A DNA stretch of 64,000 nucleotides, from positions 75,687-139,686 of the forward strand of contig DFOA01000064.1 of NCBI GenBank assembly GCA_002381185.1, in the 5' to 3' direction. Every line of letters begins with the position of its first letter. The first letter of the stretch is position 1. Source of the stretch: Firmicutes bacterium UBA3553. Its GTDB lineage: Bacteria > Bacillota > Clostridia > Tissierellales > Sedimentibacteraceae. This document shows positions 24,886-32,630 of this stretch, piece after piece. The position numbers were made by a program, and so were the translations under genes. The notes under the pieces are model-generated. The model had not been told where the DNA came from and searched no databases. It saw nothing but the letters and a program-made list of their open reading frames with translations.

Positions 24886-25740
24886 TTATTGATTAAACTT
24901 CTCAAAAAATTTTTTTTGGCTTATACCACTTGGCCGGTTAAAGCGCTTCAATTCAAATAATTCATCTTTTTTACCTGTTAAAATGTTTACTCCTTCATAA
25001 CATGACAAAGTTGCCACAAAACCCATTTTTTGTAAAATCTCATTACATTCTATACATACAAAGCCATAGGGATATGTAAATGTTGTTGGCCTGTAACCGG
25101 TTTTTTCTTCAATAGCATCTTGAAGTTTACCCACATCATTGACCATCTCTTTTGAATATTCTTCGTATGTCTCACCCTTCATAATTGAACATCCTTTTCG
25201 TTCACATATTTCATGCATTCCGTATGAATGATTTTGTATTTCAACATATGGAGATTGAACCAGCTCCTTGACTAAGTCCCAGGTTAAATATGAATATGCC
25301 GGATTTAATTCTCCTTCAGCTGTGCTTTTGTCAATATAGTCTCCCGTGACAGAAATTACAGCTTTGCAGTCATACTTTTCTAAAAGAGGCAGCACATATG
25401 TATAGTTACTGTAATACCCGTCATCAAAGGTAAGCATTATTGGTTTTTCAGGCAGTTCTGCTTTATTATAAACAAAATTTATAAGGTCCTCCATAACAAT
25501 TGTTGTATATCCTTGTTCTTTTAAATATAATATATCCTTTTCAATTTCTTTGGGAGAAACTATGTATTTTCCTAATCTGCTGCGGTCCTTTAATACATGG
25601 TGATACATGATTATGGGAAGCCTTACGGATGGTTTTGCTGCTGTTGAAATAACATTTATTGCAGGAATATAGACTGATGAAAATACCAGTACCAAGCATA
25701 TTATTATCAATATAATATATTTAATTTTAACTGAAAACAA
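24886..25740 (-). CDS. membrane-anchored polysaccharide deacetylase
   Basis: The 284-residue protein begins at TTG 25740, 5 nt after GAGGTGG. An N-terminal hydrophobic helix (about residues 6-26) anchors it outside the membrane. The NodB domain follows, with IMYHHVL, the metal/catalytic motif MLTFDDGYYSN, the NHSYGMH zinc-ligand motif (about residue 170) and FTYPYG. Such enzymes remove acetyl groups from peptidoglycan or other glycans. An unusual pair of cysteines sits in the C-terminal part (GFVCIECNEIL). The gene is monocistronic, in front of tRNA-Thr. Confidence 0.87.
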   Translation of the reverse strand: MFSVKIKYIILIIICLVLVFSSVYIPAINVISTAAKPSVRLPIIMYHHVLKDRSRLGKYIVSPKEIEKDILYLKEQGYTTIVMEDLINFVYNKAELPEKPIMLTFDDGYYSNYTYVLPLLEKYDCKAVISVTGDYIDKSTAEGELNPAYSYLTWDLVKELVQSPYVEIQNHSYGMHEICERKGCSIMKGETYEEYSKEMVNDVGKLQDAIEEKTGYRPTTFTYPYGFVCIECNEILQKMGFVATLSCYEGVNILTGKKDELFELKRFNRPSGISQKKFFEKFNQ

Positions 25741-25886
25741 ATAACCACCTCATATTACTTAATATTAAATGTTATGTGCTTTTTTAAATTTAATTACTCC
25801 CTTTTTATTTCCCTGGAAATATAGTAACAATGTCCCGTCCAAAACATATATTGTAATATATAATTTTTATATGAAGGAGTGTATAT

Positions 25887-26168
25887 ATGGATAATAATAA
25901 CAAAAATATTCCTCAAATTTATGACAGTACCAGGGATTACAGCATATACGACGAGGATATGAACAATGTATACAGCACAAGATATGATAGATATGACAGG
26001 TATAACAATAGATACTATAACAGAAATGATAACTATTACGATTATGACAGAGACTTTGACAGGAATTTTGACAGAAGAATGAGGTATTATCAATATCCGT
26101 ATTGCGACAGATATGGAAGATGTGAAAACCCGATTTGGTGGTTGTTTTGGCCTTTATTTTTTCAATAG
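25887..26168 (+). CDS. Tyr/Arg/Asp-rich small protein with aromatic C-terminus
   Basis: The start ATG follows ATGAAGGAGTGTATAT, a good ribosome-binding site, and a strong terminator follows the stop, so this 93-residue frame is probably a real gene. It is highly biased: I count 17 tyrosines, together with many Asp, Arg and Asn residues in repeating YDR/YNR-type units (residues 12-75). A short cysteine-containing segment (YPYCDRYGRCENP) comes next, and the end IWWLFWPLFFQ is hydrophobic. There is no signal peptide and no family I recognise. The composition suggests a low-complexity, possibly spore- or surface-associated protein; that is speculation. Confidence 0.6.
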   Translation: MDNNNKNIPQIYDSTRDYSIYDEDMNNVYSTRYDRYDRYNNRYYNRNDNYYDYDRDFDRNFDRRMRYYQYPYCDRYGRCENPIWWLFWPLFFQ

Positions 26169-26192
26169 TAACATTAAATCAAAAATTGCCTA

Positions 26193-26230
26193 TTAATTAA
26201 CAAGGACGCATCCGCGTCCTTATTAATTAA
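26193..26230. terminator. bidirectional intrinsic terminator
   Basis: AAGGACGC (26202-26209) pairs with GCGTCCTT (26214-26221); the stem continues outward with TTAATTAA on both sides (26193-26200 and 26223-26230). It serves the Tyr-rich gene on the plus strand and the pyr operon ending at pyrE on the minus strand. Confidence 0.85.
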
Positions 26231-26250
26231 TAACTTATTGCTTTTTATTA

Positions 26251-26814
26251 TTAAAATTTTCTGCTTCCAGGTTTTACAGGCTTTGAGCCGTTCATGCACA
26301 ATGGACAATTATCTGCATCGTATGTTTCAAATTCTAATTTCACTGCGCTGTAAATAGGCAGATGTATTTCACTTGCTTTTCTGTCCACAACACATCCTAT
26401 TCCTATTACTTTTCCTCCAAGACCTTCTAAAACATTTGCTGTTTCGATGGAAGATTTGCCTGTGGTAACAACATCCTCCATTATTAGTATCTTTTCTCCC
26501 GGTTTTATTTCAAAACCACGACGAAGTGTCATAACATTATTTTCTCTCTCTGTAAAAATGGCTCTGATCCCCAACTGTCTGCCTAATTCGTAAGCAGCTG
26601 TTATTCCACCCATTGCGGGACCTACTACTACGTCTATGCCTAGATCCTTAACATTATCAGCAACTAAGGATATGACCATTTCTGTTTTATCAGGGTATTG
26701 CATAAGTTTGGCACATTGACAGTACCTATTGCTGTGCTTTCCAGATGACAATAGAAAATGACCTTCTAACAATGCTTCACATTCTTTTAAAATTTCAACC
26801 ACATCTATATTCAT
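26251..26814 (-). CDS. pyrE: orotate phosphoribosyltransferase
   Basis: PyrE joins orotate to PRPP to make orotidine monophosphate. The start is ATG 26814, directly behind GGAGGTAAAC; a TTG four codons upstream overlaps this site. The 187-residue protein has the PRPP-binding motif LIMEDVVTTGKSS (about residues 118-130) and the GPAMGGITAAYELG loop. A C-terminal CPLCMNG motif, found in the archaeal/clostridial type of PyrE, replaces the ending seen in enterobacteria. It is the last gene of pyrBIFKDE. Confidence 0.95.
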   Translation of the reverse strand: MNIDVVEILKECEALLEGHFLLSSGKHSNRYCQCAKLMQYPDKTEMVISLVADNVKDLGIDVVVGPAMGGITAAYELGRQLGIRAIFTERENNVMTLRRGFEIKPGEKILIMEDVVTTGKSSIETANVLEGLGGKVIGIGCVVDRKASEIHLPIYSAVKLEFETYDADNCPLCMNGSKPVKPGSRKF

Positions 26815-26889
26815 GTTTACCTCCAAGAATTGTTTATTAAAAATTGTAACACCACATGCTATCGTTCAACAATTATTCAGCTATCGTCC

Positions 26890-27792
26890 TTACACTATTC
26901 CTCTAATTTCTTCTAATGTCTTTATACCCTCTTTATCCATATATTCCGACAATCCATTTATTATATCAACTGCAACAGTTGGTTTTATAAAGTTTGCTGT
27001 TCCTATTTGTACAAGTGATGCACCAGCCATTATAAATTCTATGACGTCTTCTGTATTCATAATGCCGCCCAAGCCGCATACTGGGATTTTAACTGATTTA
27101 GCAGCTTCATGAACCATCCGAAGTGCAATAGGCTTCACACAAGGACCTGATAATCCTGCATAAACATTATTAAATACTGCTTTTTTATTCTTAATATCAA
27201 TTGCCATTGCCTGTATGGTATTAATAAGTGATAAACCATCTGCTCCTGCTTCTTCGCATGCTATTGCCATTTCCGAAATATTTTCAGCATTAGGTGATAA
27301 TTTTACCATTAGTGGTTTTTTGCATATTCTTTTTATTTTTGATACTATATCATAAGCCACAGATGCTTTCATTCCAAAAGCCATCCCACCTGTTTTTACG
27401 TTTGGACATGAAATGTTCAGTTCTATTAAGTCAATATCCGATTCATTTAATTTATAAATTCCTTCAAAATAATCTTCCTCGCAGTGACCTCCAAGATTAG
27501 CAATTATTACTGTATTATAGTTTTTCATTTTGGGAAGCTCCTGATTTATGAAATTATCAACTCCCGGATTTTGAAGGCCGATGCTGTTAATCAATCCCAT
27601 TGGGGTTTCCCAAAGTCTTATTCCGGTGTTGCCGCTTCTCTGAGAGAGTGTCAGACCCTTGCTGCATATGCCTCCAAGCATGGATAAATCATATAATTCA
27701 GAAAATTCTTCTCCAAAGCCAAATGTACCGGATGCAGTCAAAACAGGATTTTTAAATTCAATACCCATTGCTTTAGTTTTTAAATCAGCCAT
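26890..27792 (-). CDS. pyrD: dihydroorotate dehydrogenase, class 1B catalytic subunit
   Basis: This 300-residue FMN enzyme oxidises dihydroorotate to orotate and passes electrons to NAD through PyrK. It has the class 1 layout with NPVLTASGTFGFG, then NSIGLQNPG, NISCPNVKTGGMAFG (catalytic Cys in SCPNV, about residue 129) and the C-terminal FMN motifs CGLGGI and AGASLVQIGTANF. The neighbouring pyrK makes it class 1B. ATG 27792 has AAAGGTGGTAAA upstream; it follows pyrK by 11 bp. Confidence 0.96.
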   Translation of the reverse strand: MADLKTKAMGIEFKNPVLTASGTFGFGEEFSELYDLSMLGGICSKGLTLSQRSGNTGIRLWETPMGLINSIGLQNPGVDNFINQELPKMKNYNTVIIANLGGHCEEDYFEGIYKLNESDIDLIELNISCPNVKTGGMAFGMKASVAYDIVSKIKRICKKPLMVKLSPNAENISEMAIACEEAGADGLSLINTIQAMAIDIKNKKAVFNNVYAGLSGPCVKPIALRMVHEAAKSVKIPVCGLGGIMNTEDVIEFIMAGASLVQIGTANFIKPTVAVDIINGLSEYMDKEGIKTLEEIRGIV

Positions 27793-27803
27793 TTTACCAC
27801 CTT

Positions 27804-28526
27804 TTAAATTAGTTCTTCGCTTGAGAAAACCGGTCCGTCTTTACATGCTCTCTTATTTCCGCTCTTTGTCATAACAGTGCACCCAAGACACACTCCCATA
27901 CCGCATGCCATTCTTCTTTCTAATGATACATAGCACTTAACATTGTTTTCTCTGCAGCTGTTCATTATTTTACTCATCATGATTTCAGGACCGCAGGTAA
28001 CTACTGCATCATACTTGCTGTAATCAATATAGTCCGTCACATACCCTTTTATGCCTTCACTTCCGTTTTCTGTAACTATCAACATGCTGCCTGCATATTT
28101 TTCAAATTCATCCACAGAATAAACACAATCTTTAAAACCAAGGTACGCATCAGCTTGTTTACCCAGCTGTTTTATTAAGTACAACAACGGCGCAATTCCT
28201 ATTCCACCACCCACAACTGCAATTTTACCTTGAAGCTTATTGACATCAAAGCCGTTTCCAAGAGGTCCGAAAAGCTGCAATTCATCGCCTGGCCTCATTG
28301 TGCTTATTTTAGTTGTTCCTGTACCTTCTGTCCTGTACAAGAATGTAACTTCATTTTTATTTACATCATTTACACTTATGGGACGAGGCAGTAAAAATGA
28401 ATTATCCAATGTTTTAATCATGAAAAATTGTCCAGGATTTATTTCTCCGGAAAATTCAGAAGATAATTTAAATATTCTGTTTGCTATTGATTTATTTTCC
28501 GTAACTTTGCTTTTAATTACCTTCAT
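27804..28526 (-). CDS. pyrK: dihydroorotate dehydrogenase electron transfer subunit
   Basis: PyrK carries FAD and a [2Fe-2S] cluster and links PyrD to NAD. The 240-residue protein has a ferredoxin-reductase fold: FAD-binding RPISVND (about residues 53-59), the nucleotide-binding VVGGGIGIAPLLYL (about 104-117), and the C-terminal cluster ligands in CGMGVCLGCTV with a later Cys in KRACKDGPVF. Its ATG overlaps the pyrF stop as TAATG with GGGAGGAATA upstream, so translation is coupled. Confidence 0.95.
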   Translation of the reverse strand: MKVIKSKVTENKSIANRIFKLSSEFSGEINPGQFFMIKTLDNSFLLPRPISVNDVNKNEVTFLYRTEGTGTTKISTMRPGDELQLFGPLGNGFDVNKLQGKIAVVGGGIGIAPLLYLIKQLGKQADAYLGFKDCVYSVDEFEKYAGSMLIVTENGSEGIKGYVTDYIDYSKYDAVVTCGPEIMMSKIMNSCRENNVKCYVSLERRMACGMGVCLGCTVMTKSGNKRACKDGPVFSSEELI

Positions 28527-29398
28527 TATTCCTCCCGGATGAATGATTTTATATCATCTCTCATCCTTATTGCTTCATTTCTTGCACATAAACTAAAGTC
28601 TGACTCTCCATTTTCTTCCTTTTTGTATGCAAGCAAAATTCCTCTTGATGAATTGACTATGGCTCCGTTGCCATTTATCAGATAGGCAGCTATATCCTCT
28701 GCCGTTCCTCCCTGAGCGCCGTATCCCGGTATCAACAGAAATGCTGATTTTAATTTCTTTCTTAGGACCAAACTTTCCTCATTGTTTGTTGCGCCCACAA
28801 CAGCTCCTATGGAGCTAAAACCGCATTTTCCTTTAGTTTCTGAAGCCAGTTGTTCTACTCTTTCTGCGACTGTTTCATATAATGGTGTTTCTTCTTCATC
28901 TTTTATATATTGAAAATCTCTCGCACCCTTGTTGGATGTTCTTACCAGAACAAATATCCCCTTGTTGTCTTTATTAATGTATTTGATGAAAGGTTCCAAG
29001 CTGTCATTTATCCCCATGTATGGATTTAACGTAACAAAGTCTGCTTCAAAGTCCCCTCTAAAGTGACCGGCTGCATACATTTCTGCCGTCTTGGAAATGT
29101 CTCCCCTTTTAATGTCTGCTATTGAAATTTGGCCCTTCTGATTAATATATTTCAATGTATCTGAATATGCTTTTAAGCCTTCCAACCCCAAAGCTTCATA
29201 GTAAGCTATCTGAACTTTGAAGCAGGCTGCAACATCACAGGTAGCATCAATTATTTTTTTATTGAAATTAAATACAGCTTCTCCCATAGTTGAAAATTTA
29301 TCTGCAAAACTCTGCGGCAGATAGCTGTAATCCGTATCAAGACCGACACACACATGGCCCTTTTCTGCAACCTGTTTGTATAATTTGTCTACTATCAT
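28526..29398 (-). CDS. pyrF: orotidine 5'-phosphate decarboxylase (PyrF type 2)
   Basis: PyrF converts OMP to UMP. ATG 29398 follows AGGGAGGTATAT, giving 290 residues; a TTG seven codons upstream lies before this site. The motif ISIADIKRGDISKTAEMY (about residues 88-105) carries the catalytic Lys-Asp pair, and GLDTDYSYLP starts the barrel. The length near 290 is that of the longer PyrF subgroup found in clostridia and actinobacteria rather than the 240-residue enterobacterial type. A palindromic repeat element sits between it and pyrI. Confidence 0.94.
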   Translation of the reverse strand: MIVDKLYKQVAEKGHVCVGLDTDYSYLPQSFADKFSTMGEAVFNFNKKIIDATCDVAACFKVQIAYYEALGLEGLKAYSDTLKYINQKGQISIADIKRGDISKTAEMYAAGHFRGDFEADFVTLNPYMGINDSLEPFIKYINKDNKGIFVLVRTSNKGARDFQYIKDEEETPLYETVAERVEQLASETKGKCGFSSIGAVVGATNNEESLVLRKKLKSAFLLIPGYGAQGGTAEDIAAYLINGNGAIVNSSRGILLAYKKEENGESDFSLCARNEAIRMRDDIKSFIREE

Positions 29399-29416
29399 AT
29401 ATACCTCCCTTTGTAA

Positions 29417-29522
29417 CAATGGATGAGCAATTGATTAGCGATTGATTAACAATAGATTAGCAATTGTTTTTTCCATTGCTAATCCATTGATTACCTATTG
29501 CCCATCAATGGTTCATCCATTG
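29417..29522. repeat. 106-bp imperfect palindrome of 11-nt units, copy 1
   Basis: The left arm (29417-29466) is four and a half 11-nt units: CAATGGATGAG, CAATTGATTAG, CGATTGATTAA, CAATAGATTAG, CAATTG. After TTTTTT the right arm (29473-29522) is the inverse, again with 11-nt period (reverse complement CAATGGATGAA, CCATTGATGGG, CAATAGGTAAT, CAATGGATTAG, CAATGG). The arms align without gaps over 50 nt with about a dozen differences, so the RNA should fold into one long hairpin. It fills the pyrI-pyrF spacer and overlaps the last codons of pyrI. A related copy lies at 61294-61421. Confidence 0.8.
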
Positions 29523-29944
29523 TTCTGCTCATATGCTGTATCACAGTAAACACAGCGATATATTTTTTTTGCTTTATCAGTAAGTTTAAATTTATGAACA
29601 ACTTCTTGTTCAACTGATGTAATGCATCTTGGATTTTTACATTTTGCTATATTATCTATTTTCTCCGGAAGCTCCAGATTTATCTTTTTGATGATTTCAC
29701 CGTTATCAATTACATTTATTGTAATGTTGGGGTCAATAAATCCAAGCACTTTCAAGTCCATGTTAATATTATTTTCTACCTTTATTATATCTTTTTTGCC
29801 CATTTTATTACTTTTTGCATTTTTTATTATTGCAACACTGCAATCCATTTTATCAAGGTTTAAATATTTATATATTTCCATTGCCTTACCTGCTTGTATG
29901 TGGTCAAGCACTAATCCTTTTTCAACGCTATCTATTTTCAGCAT
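29513..29944 (-). CDS. pyrI: aspartate carbamoyltransferase regulatory subunit
   Basis: PyrI is the nucleotide-sensing, zinc-binding subunit of aspartate transcarbamoylase. The 143-residue protein has the allosteric domain (about 1-95) with IKNAKSNKMGKKDIIKVEN and the C-terminal zinc domain with cysteines in CKNPRCITS and YRCVYCDTAYE. Its start overlaps the pyrB stop as TAATG. The last residues (NNG) and the TGA stop are encoded by the end of the palindromic repeat, so the extreme C-terminus was probably altered by its insertion. Confidence 0.94.
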   Translation of the reverse strand: MLKIDSVEKGLVLDHIQAGKAMEIYKYLNLDKMDCSVAIIKNAKSNKMGKKDIIKVENNINMDLKVLGFIDPNITINVIDNGEIIKKINLELPEKIDNIAKCKNPRCITSVEQEVVHKFKLTDKAKKIYRCVYCDTAYEQNNG

Positions 29945-30870
29945 TATTTCTCCACCCCCAATAATTTCATAATTAACGCCATTCTAACGTACATTCCGTA
30001 TTTTGCCTGCTTAAAGTAACAAGCTCTCGGATCTTTGTCTACTTCCACAGATATTTCATTTACTCTTGGCAGAGGATGAAGAATTACCATATCATTTTTG
30101 GCTTTTTCAAGTTTTTCCATATTTAAAATGTAGCTGTCTTTTAACCGTATATAATCAGCTTCATTGAAGAATCTTTCTTTTTGAACTCTTGTCATGTATA
30201 GTACATCCAGTTCTTCTATTACATTTTCAAGTCTTTCCACTTCTTCAAATTCAATACCGTTTTTAACTAATATTTCTTCGCGTATATATTCAGGAATTCT
30301 CAATTCTTCAGGAGATATCAAGACAAATTTGATACCTTCATATCTTGACAATGCCTTTATAAGTGAATGAACTGTTCTTCCAAACTTTAAGTCTCCGCAG
30401 ATGCCTACCGTAAAGTTATTCAGCCTTCCTTTCAAAGACCTTATGGTGAGCAGATCCGTCAAAGTTTGAGTAGGGTGTTGATGTCCCCCATCTCCTGCAT
30501 TTATTACAGGCATGTCTGTGCTCATAGCTGCAATCATAGGGGCACCTTCCTTCGGATGCCTTATAGCCGCAATATCCGCATAGCAGGCAACAGTCCTTAT
30601 TGTGTCGGCGACACTTTCTCCTTTTGCGGCAGAGCTGGATTCAGCCGATGAAAATCCCATTACACTTCCGCCAAGTCTAAGCATTGCTGCTTCAAAACTT
30701 AATCTTGTCCTGGTGCTGGGTTCATAGAACATCGTTGAAAGTACCTTTCCCTTACATACATCTGCATATTTTGAGGGGTTAGCAATTATTTCATCTGCTA
30801 AATTTAATATTTCATCCAGCTCCTCAAGTGATAAGTCCATTGGTTCAATTAAGCTTCTTCCTTTTAACAT
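29944..30870 (-). CDS. pyrB: aspartate carbamoyltransferase catalytic subunit
   Basis: PyrB condenses carbamoyl phosphate and aspartate, the committed step of pyrimidine synthesis. The 308-residue protein carries the carbamoyl-phosphate motif EPSTRTRLSFEAAM (about residues 50-63), KGESVADTIRT (about 82-92), NAGDGGHQHPTQTLTDLLTI, and HPLPRVNEI near the C-terminus. It forms the allosteric holoenzyme with PyrI. It is first in pyrBIFKDE and is preceded by a PyrR-type attenuator; a second PyrR motif overlaps the region just before its GGAGG site. Confidence 0.97.
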   Translation of the reverse strand: MLKGRSLIEPMDLSLEELDEILNLADEIIANPSKYADVCKGKVLSTMFYEPSTRTRLSFEAAMLRLGGSVMGFSSAESSSAAKGESVADTIRTVACYADIAAIRHPKEGAPMIAAMSTDMPVINAGDGGHQHPTQTLTDLLTIRSLKGRLNNFTVGICGDLKFGRTVHSLIKALSRYEGIKFVLISPEELRIPEYIREEILVKNGIEFEEVERLENVIEELDVLYMTRVQKERFFNEADYIRLKDSYILNMEKLEKAKNDMVILHPLPRVNEISVEVDKDPRACYFKQAKYGMYVRMALIMKLLGVEK

Positions 30871-30884
30871 ATATCCTCCTTTTT

Positions 30885-30898
30885 AGCCTCTCAGGACT
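30885..30898 (-). promoter_or_regulatory. PyrR-binding motif next to the pyrB ribosome-binding site
   Basis: On the minus strand AGTCCTGAGAGGCT (30898-30885) fits the PyrR consensus ARUCCNGNGAGGYU at every position. It ends 4 nt before the AAGGAGG ribosome-binding site of pyrB. It lies after the attenuator terminator, so it could control translation, as described for mycobacterial pyr leaders. Confidence 0.7.
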
Positions 30899-30920
30899 AC
30901 TTTAAAGTATTACCATATAA

Positions 30921-30951
30921 CAAAAAGTCTTCCAAGCACCGCAAGGAAGAC
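30921..30951 (-). terminator. pyr attenuator terminator
   Basis: On the minus strand GTCTTCC (30951-30945) pairs with GGAAGAC (30933-30927) around an 11-nt loop, followed by TTTTTG. It lies between two PyrR-like motifs in the pyrB leader. Confidence 0.8.
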
Positions 30952-30980
30952 CATAATAACATAATCTTGTATAATCGTGT

Positions 30981-31010
30981 CCTTCCCAGCCTCTCTGTGC
31001 CAGATTAAAG
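30981..31010 (-). promoter_or_regulatory. PyrR-binding loop upstream of the attenuator
   Basis: On the minus strand GCACAGAGAGGCTGGGAAGG (ending at 30981) corresponds to the AGAGAGGCUGAGAAGG part of Bacillus PyrR-binding loops, with flanking CCTT/AAGG arms that can pair. The 5' half of the loop (GGCAC) deviates from ARUCC. In the Bacillus model PyrR with UMP binds here and favours the downstream terminator. Confidence 0.65.
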
Positions 31011-31030
31011 GTTATTTACTTTTAACATAT

Positions 31031-31057
31031 CTTATAGCATTTTTATCAGCATGTCAA
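31031..31057 (-). promoter_or_regulatory. probable pyr operon promoter
   Basis: On the minus strand TTGACA (31057-31052) is followed by TGCTATAAG, an extended -10 element with TATAAG at 31036-31031; the spacer is 15 bp, shorter than usual. The leader to pyrB would be about 150 nt, enough for the attenuator. Confidence 0.55.
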
Positions 31058-31069
31058 CACTTTTTTAAA

Positions 31070-31297
31070 TTAAATATTCTTATCATCTTCAGTATTGACT
31101 TGTGTAGGTTCGGCCTGACTGATAATTTTAGTTATTCGTCTTTCCACTTCTCGTCTTGGAAGCCATACCTGTCTTTGGCATGTGGTGCATTTTATTCTGA
31201 AATCTGCACCGACCCTGAGTATCTCCCAATCATATCCACCACACGGATGCTTCTTTTTTAGTTTTACAACGTCCCCAACATTTAATTGCATTGGCAT
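31070..31297 (-). CDS. DUF951 family protein
   Basis: This 75-residue protein matches the short DUF951 family common in Firmicutes: VGDVVKLKKKHPCGGYDWEI (about residues 7-26), then ADFRIKCTTCQRQVWLPRRE. The single Cys in HPCGG plus the CTTC pair suggest a zinc-ribbon-like or nucleic-acid-binding fold. The function is not established. It lies just upstream of the pyr promoter and 14 bp after yedF, so it is probably the end of the yedF unit on the minus strand. Confidence 0.85.
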   Translation of the reverse strand: MPMQLNVGDVVKLKKKHPCGGYDWEILRVGADFRIKCTTCQRQVWLPRREVERRITKIISQAEPTQVNTEDDKNI

Positions 31298-31311
31298 AAT
31301 ACTCTACCTCG

Positions 31312-31920
31312 CTATATCATAACTGCATTATCAGATTCAGCTATAGTTTCTACTATATCATACATATTTGAAATTTTACCAACCTCTAATTTGCTCTTAA
31401 TTTCAAAGAAATCAAGACATGTTCCACATGAAACAATTTTTACTCCGGCTTCTTCCATCTTCTTTAAATCATCTAAAGATTCAGAACCTTCTGTGGTAAG
31501 CTTAACCCCTGAATTCAAAAATATCAGGAAACTTGGATATGGTTTTGTTTCAGATAATGTATACAGAAAACTTTTCATAAGAATTTTCCCCAAATCTTCA
31601 GAACCTTTACCCAATTTATCTGTTCCGATTACAAATCCCTTTTTATCTTGCTTAATTTTATTCAAGCTGTCTGCAGCTGCTTCTTCAGTTGCTGCTTCGC
31701 AATTGCTTGATTCTTCCTTGTTTAAGTAAATATATATTCCGTCACTTTTTTCTTCTGCCTTTGCATGAAACTGGAGCTTATTGCTGAATTTCAATACATT
31801 TTCTCTGGCAGTTTCATTATCCACTATTACTGTTATTTCTTTTTCACCTGCATCAGCTTCTTTTTTTGTCATTATTACAGGCTGAGGACATAATTTTCCT
31901 CTTGCATCTACTATTATCAT
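31312..31920 (-). CDS. yedF: YedF-type selenium metabolism protein (TusA + DsrE-like)
   Basis: The 202-residue protein fuses two domains. Residues 1-70 are TusA-like with the persulfide cysteine in GKLCPQPVIMTKKE. Residues 95-200 are DsrE/F-like with VSCGTCLDFF. This fusion is the YedF type associated with selenium metabolism. ATG 31920 follows AAGGAGGAAAAG. The nearby class V aminotransferase (33830-34969) is of the kind that often accompanies it. A parS-like site lies inside the gene at 31420-31435. Transport of selenium or sulfur as a persulfide or perselenide is inferred from family, not proven. Confidence 0.87.
   Translation of the reverse strand: MIIVDARGKLCPQPVIMTKKEADAGEKEITVIVDNETARENVLKFSNKLQFHAKAEEKSDGIYIYLNKEESSNCEAATEEAAADSLNKIKQDKKGFVIGTDKLGKGSEDLGKILMKSFLYTLSETKPYPSFLIFLNSGVKLTTEGSESLDDLKKMEEAGVKIVSCGTCLDFFEIKSKLEVGKISNMYDIVETIAESDNAVMI
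31420..31435. promoter_or_regulatory. parS-like ParB-binding site
   Basis: TGTTCCACATGAAACA matches the consensus TGTTNCACGTGAAACA at all defined positions except one, A for G in the central CACGTG. It lies inside yedF, 20 kb from the origin, where chromosomal parS sites commonly occur. A ParB protein is encoded at 41963-42808. Confidence 0.55.
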
Positions 31921-31930
31921 CTTTTCCTCC

Positions 31931-32596
31931 TTAGTTATTATAAAAGCCTTTATATGAGAGATAATTTAATATTATATTGTTATCATAAAATATTTTGCTT
32001 GATTCCGAATTTAAAACACTTTGTGCAATTCCGCCATCTTGTAGAAATCCTATTAATGGAGAACTCAGAGCAAAGATTATGTACAATACTATAAAACTTT
32101 TTAAAAGTCCTGTTCCTGCTCCAAATATTCTATTTGTCAGATTTAATAAAGGCAGTTTAAATATTACATCAATAAAGTTAGATATTAACACCAGAATTAC
32201 ATATATAACAAGAAATGTTACTACAAAGCTTATTGATCTTACTAATATTATGCTTATATTATCTACAAACACAGCAAAAGTATCAGCTCCTGACACATCT
32301 CCGGTATTAATAATATTACTTAATACATTTTTCAGCTCTGCAGGAATATGGCTGGATTTTTCGAACGTTGTCATCAGCTTTTCCGACAGTTCACTTTCAA
32401 AAAAACCATGAATCTTAACAAACAGCTTAGTGTTGTTCAATAAAAAATTTTCTGCCATATAATAAAATTCCCTGCTCAGAAAAAAAGAGACAACTACACC
32501 CAATGTATCAAACAATGTTTTTATAAATCCTCTTCTATAACCTATAAAACATGAATAACCTGCGTAAATAATAACTATAATATCAATGTAATTCAT
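31931..32596 (-). CDS. CvpA family membrane protein
   Basis: The 221-residue protein begins MNYIDIIVIIYAGYSCFIGY followed by RRGFIKTLFDTLGVVVSFFL, the standard CvpA start. It has four hydrophobic segments, with a long soluble loop between helices 2 and 3 (about residues 50-100). Proteins of this family influence envelope integrity or secretion in other bacteria; no catalytic motif is visible. ATG 32596 has AAAAGGAGGTTTTCG upstream. It sits between yedF and the DUF5711-like gene on the same strand. Confidence 0.8.
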   Translation of the reverse strand: MNYIDIIVIIYAGYSCFIGYRRGFIKTLFDTLGVVVSFFLSREFYYMAENFLLNNTKLFVKIHGFFESELSEKLMTTFEKSSHIPAELKNVLSNIINTGDVSGADTFAVFVDNISIILVRSISFVVTFLVIYVILVLISNFIDVIFKLPLLNLTNRIFGAGTGLLKSFIVLYIIFALSSPLIGFLQDGGIAQSVLNSESSKIFYDNNIILNYLSYKGFYNN

Positions 32597-32630
32597 CGAA
32601 AACCTCCTTTTATCTTTAGTGCCTCTTAAT

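Noticed and set aside
25794..26093. 99-codon minus-strand frame rich in Val/Ile
   Set aside because: It is the antisense shadow of the Tyr-rich gene; it has no ribosome-binding site and low-complexity composition caused by the other strand.
29417..29522. Could the 11-nt repeats be a CRISPR array?
   Set aside because: Units are contiguous, only 11 nt long, without spacers, and are inverted around a centre. No cas genes are present.
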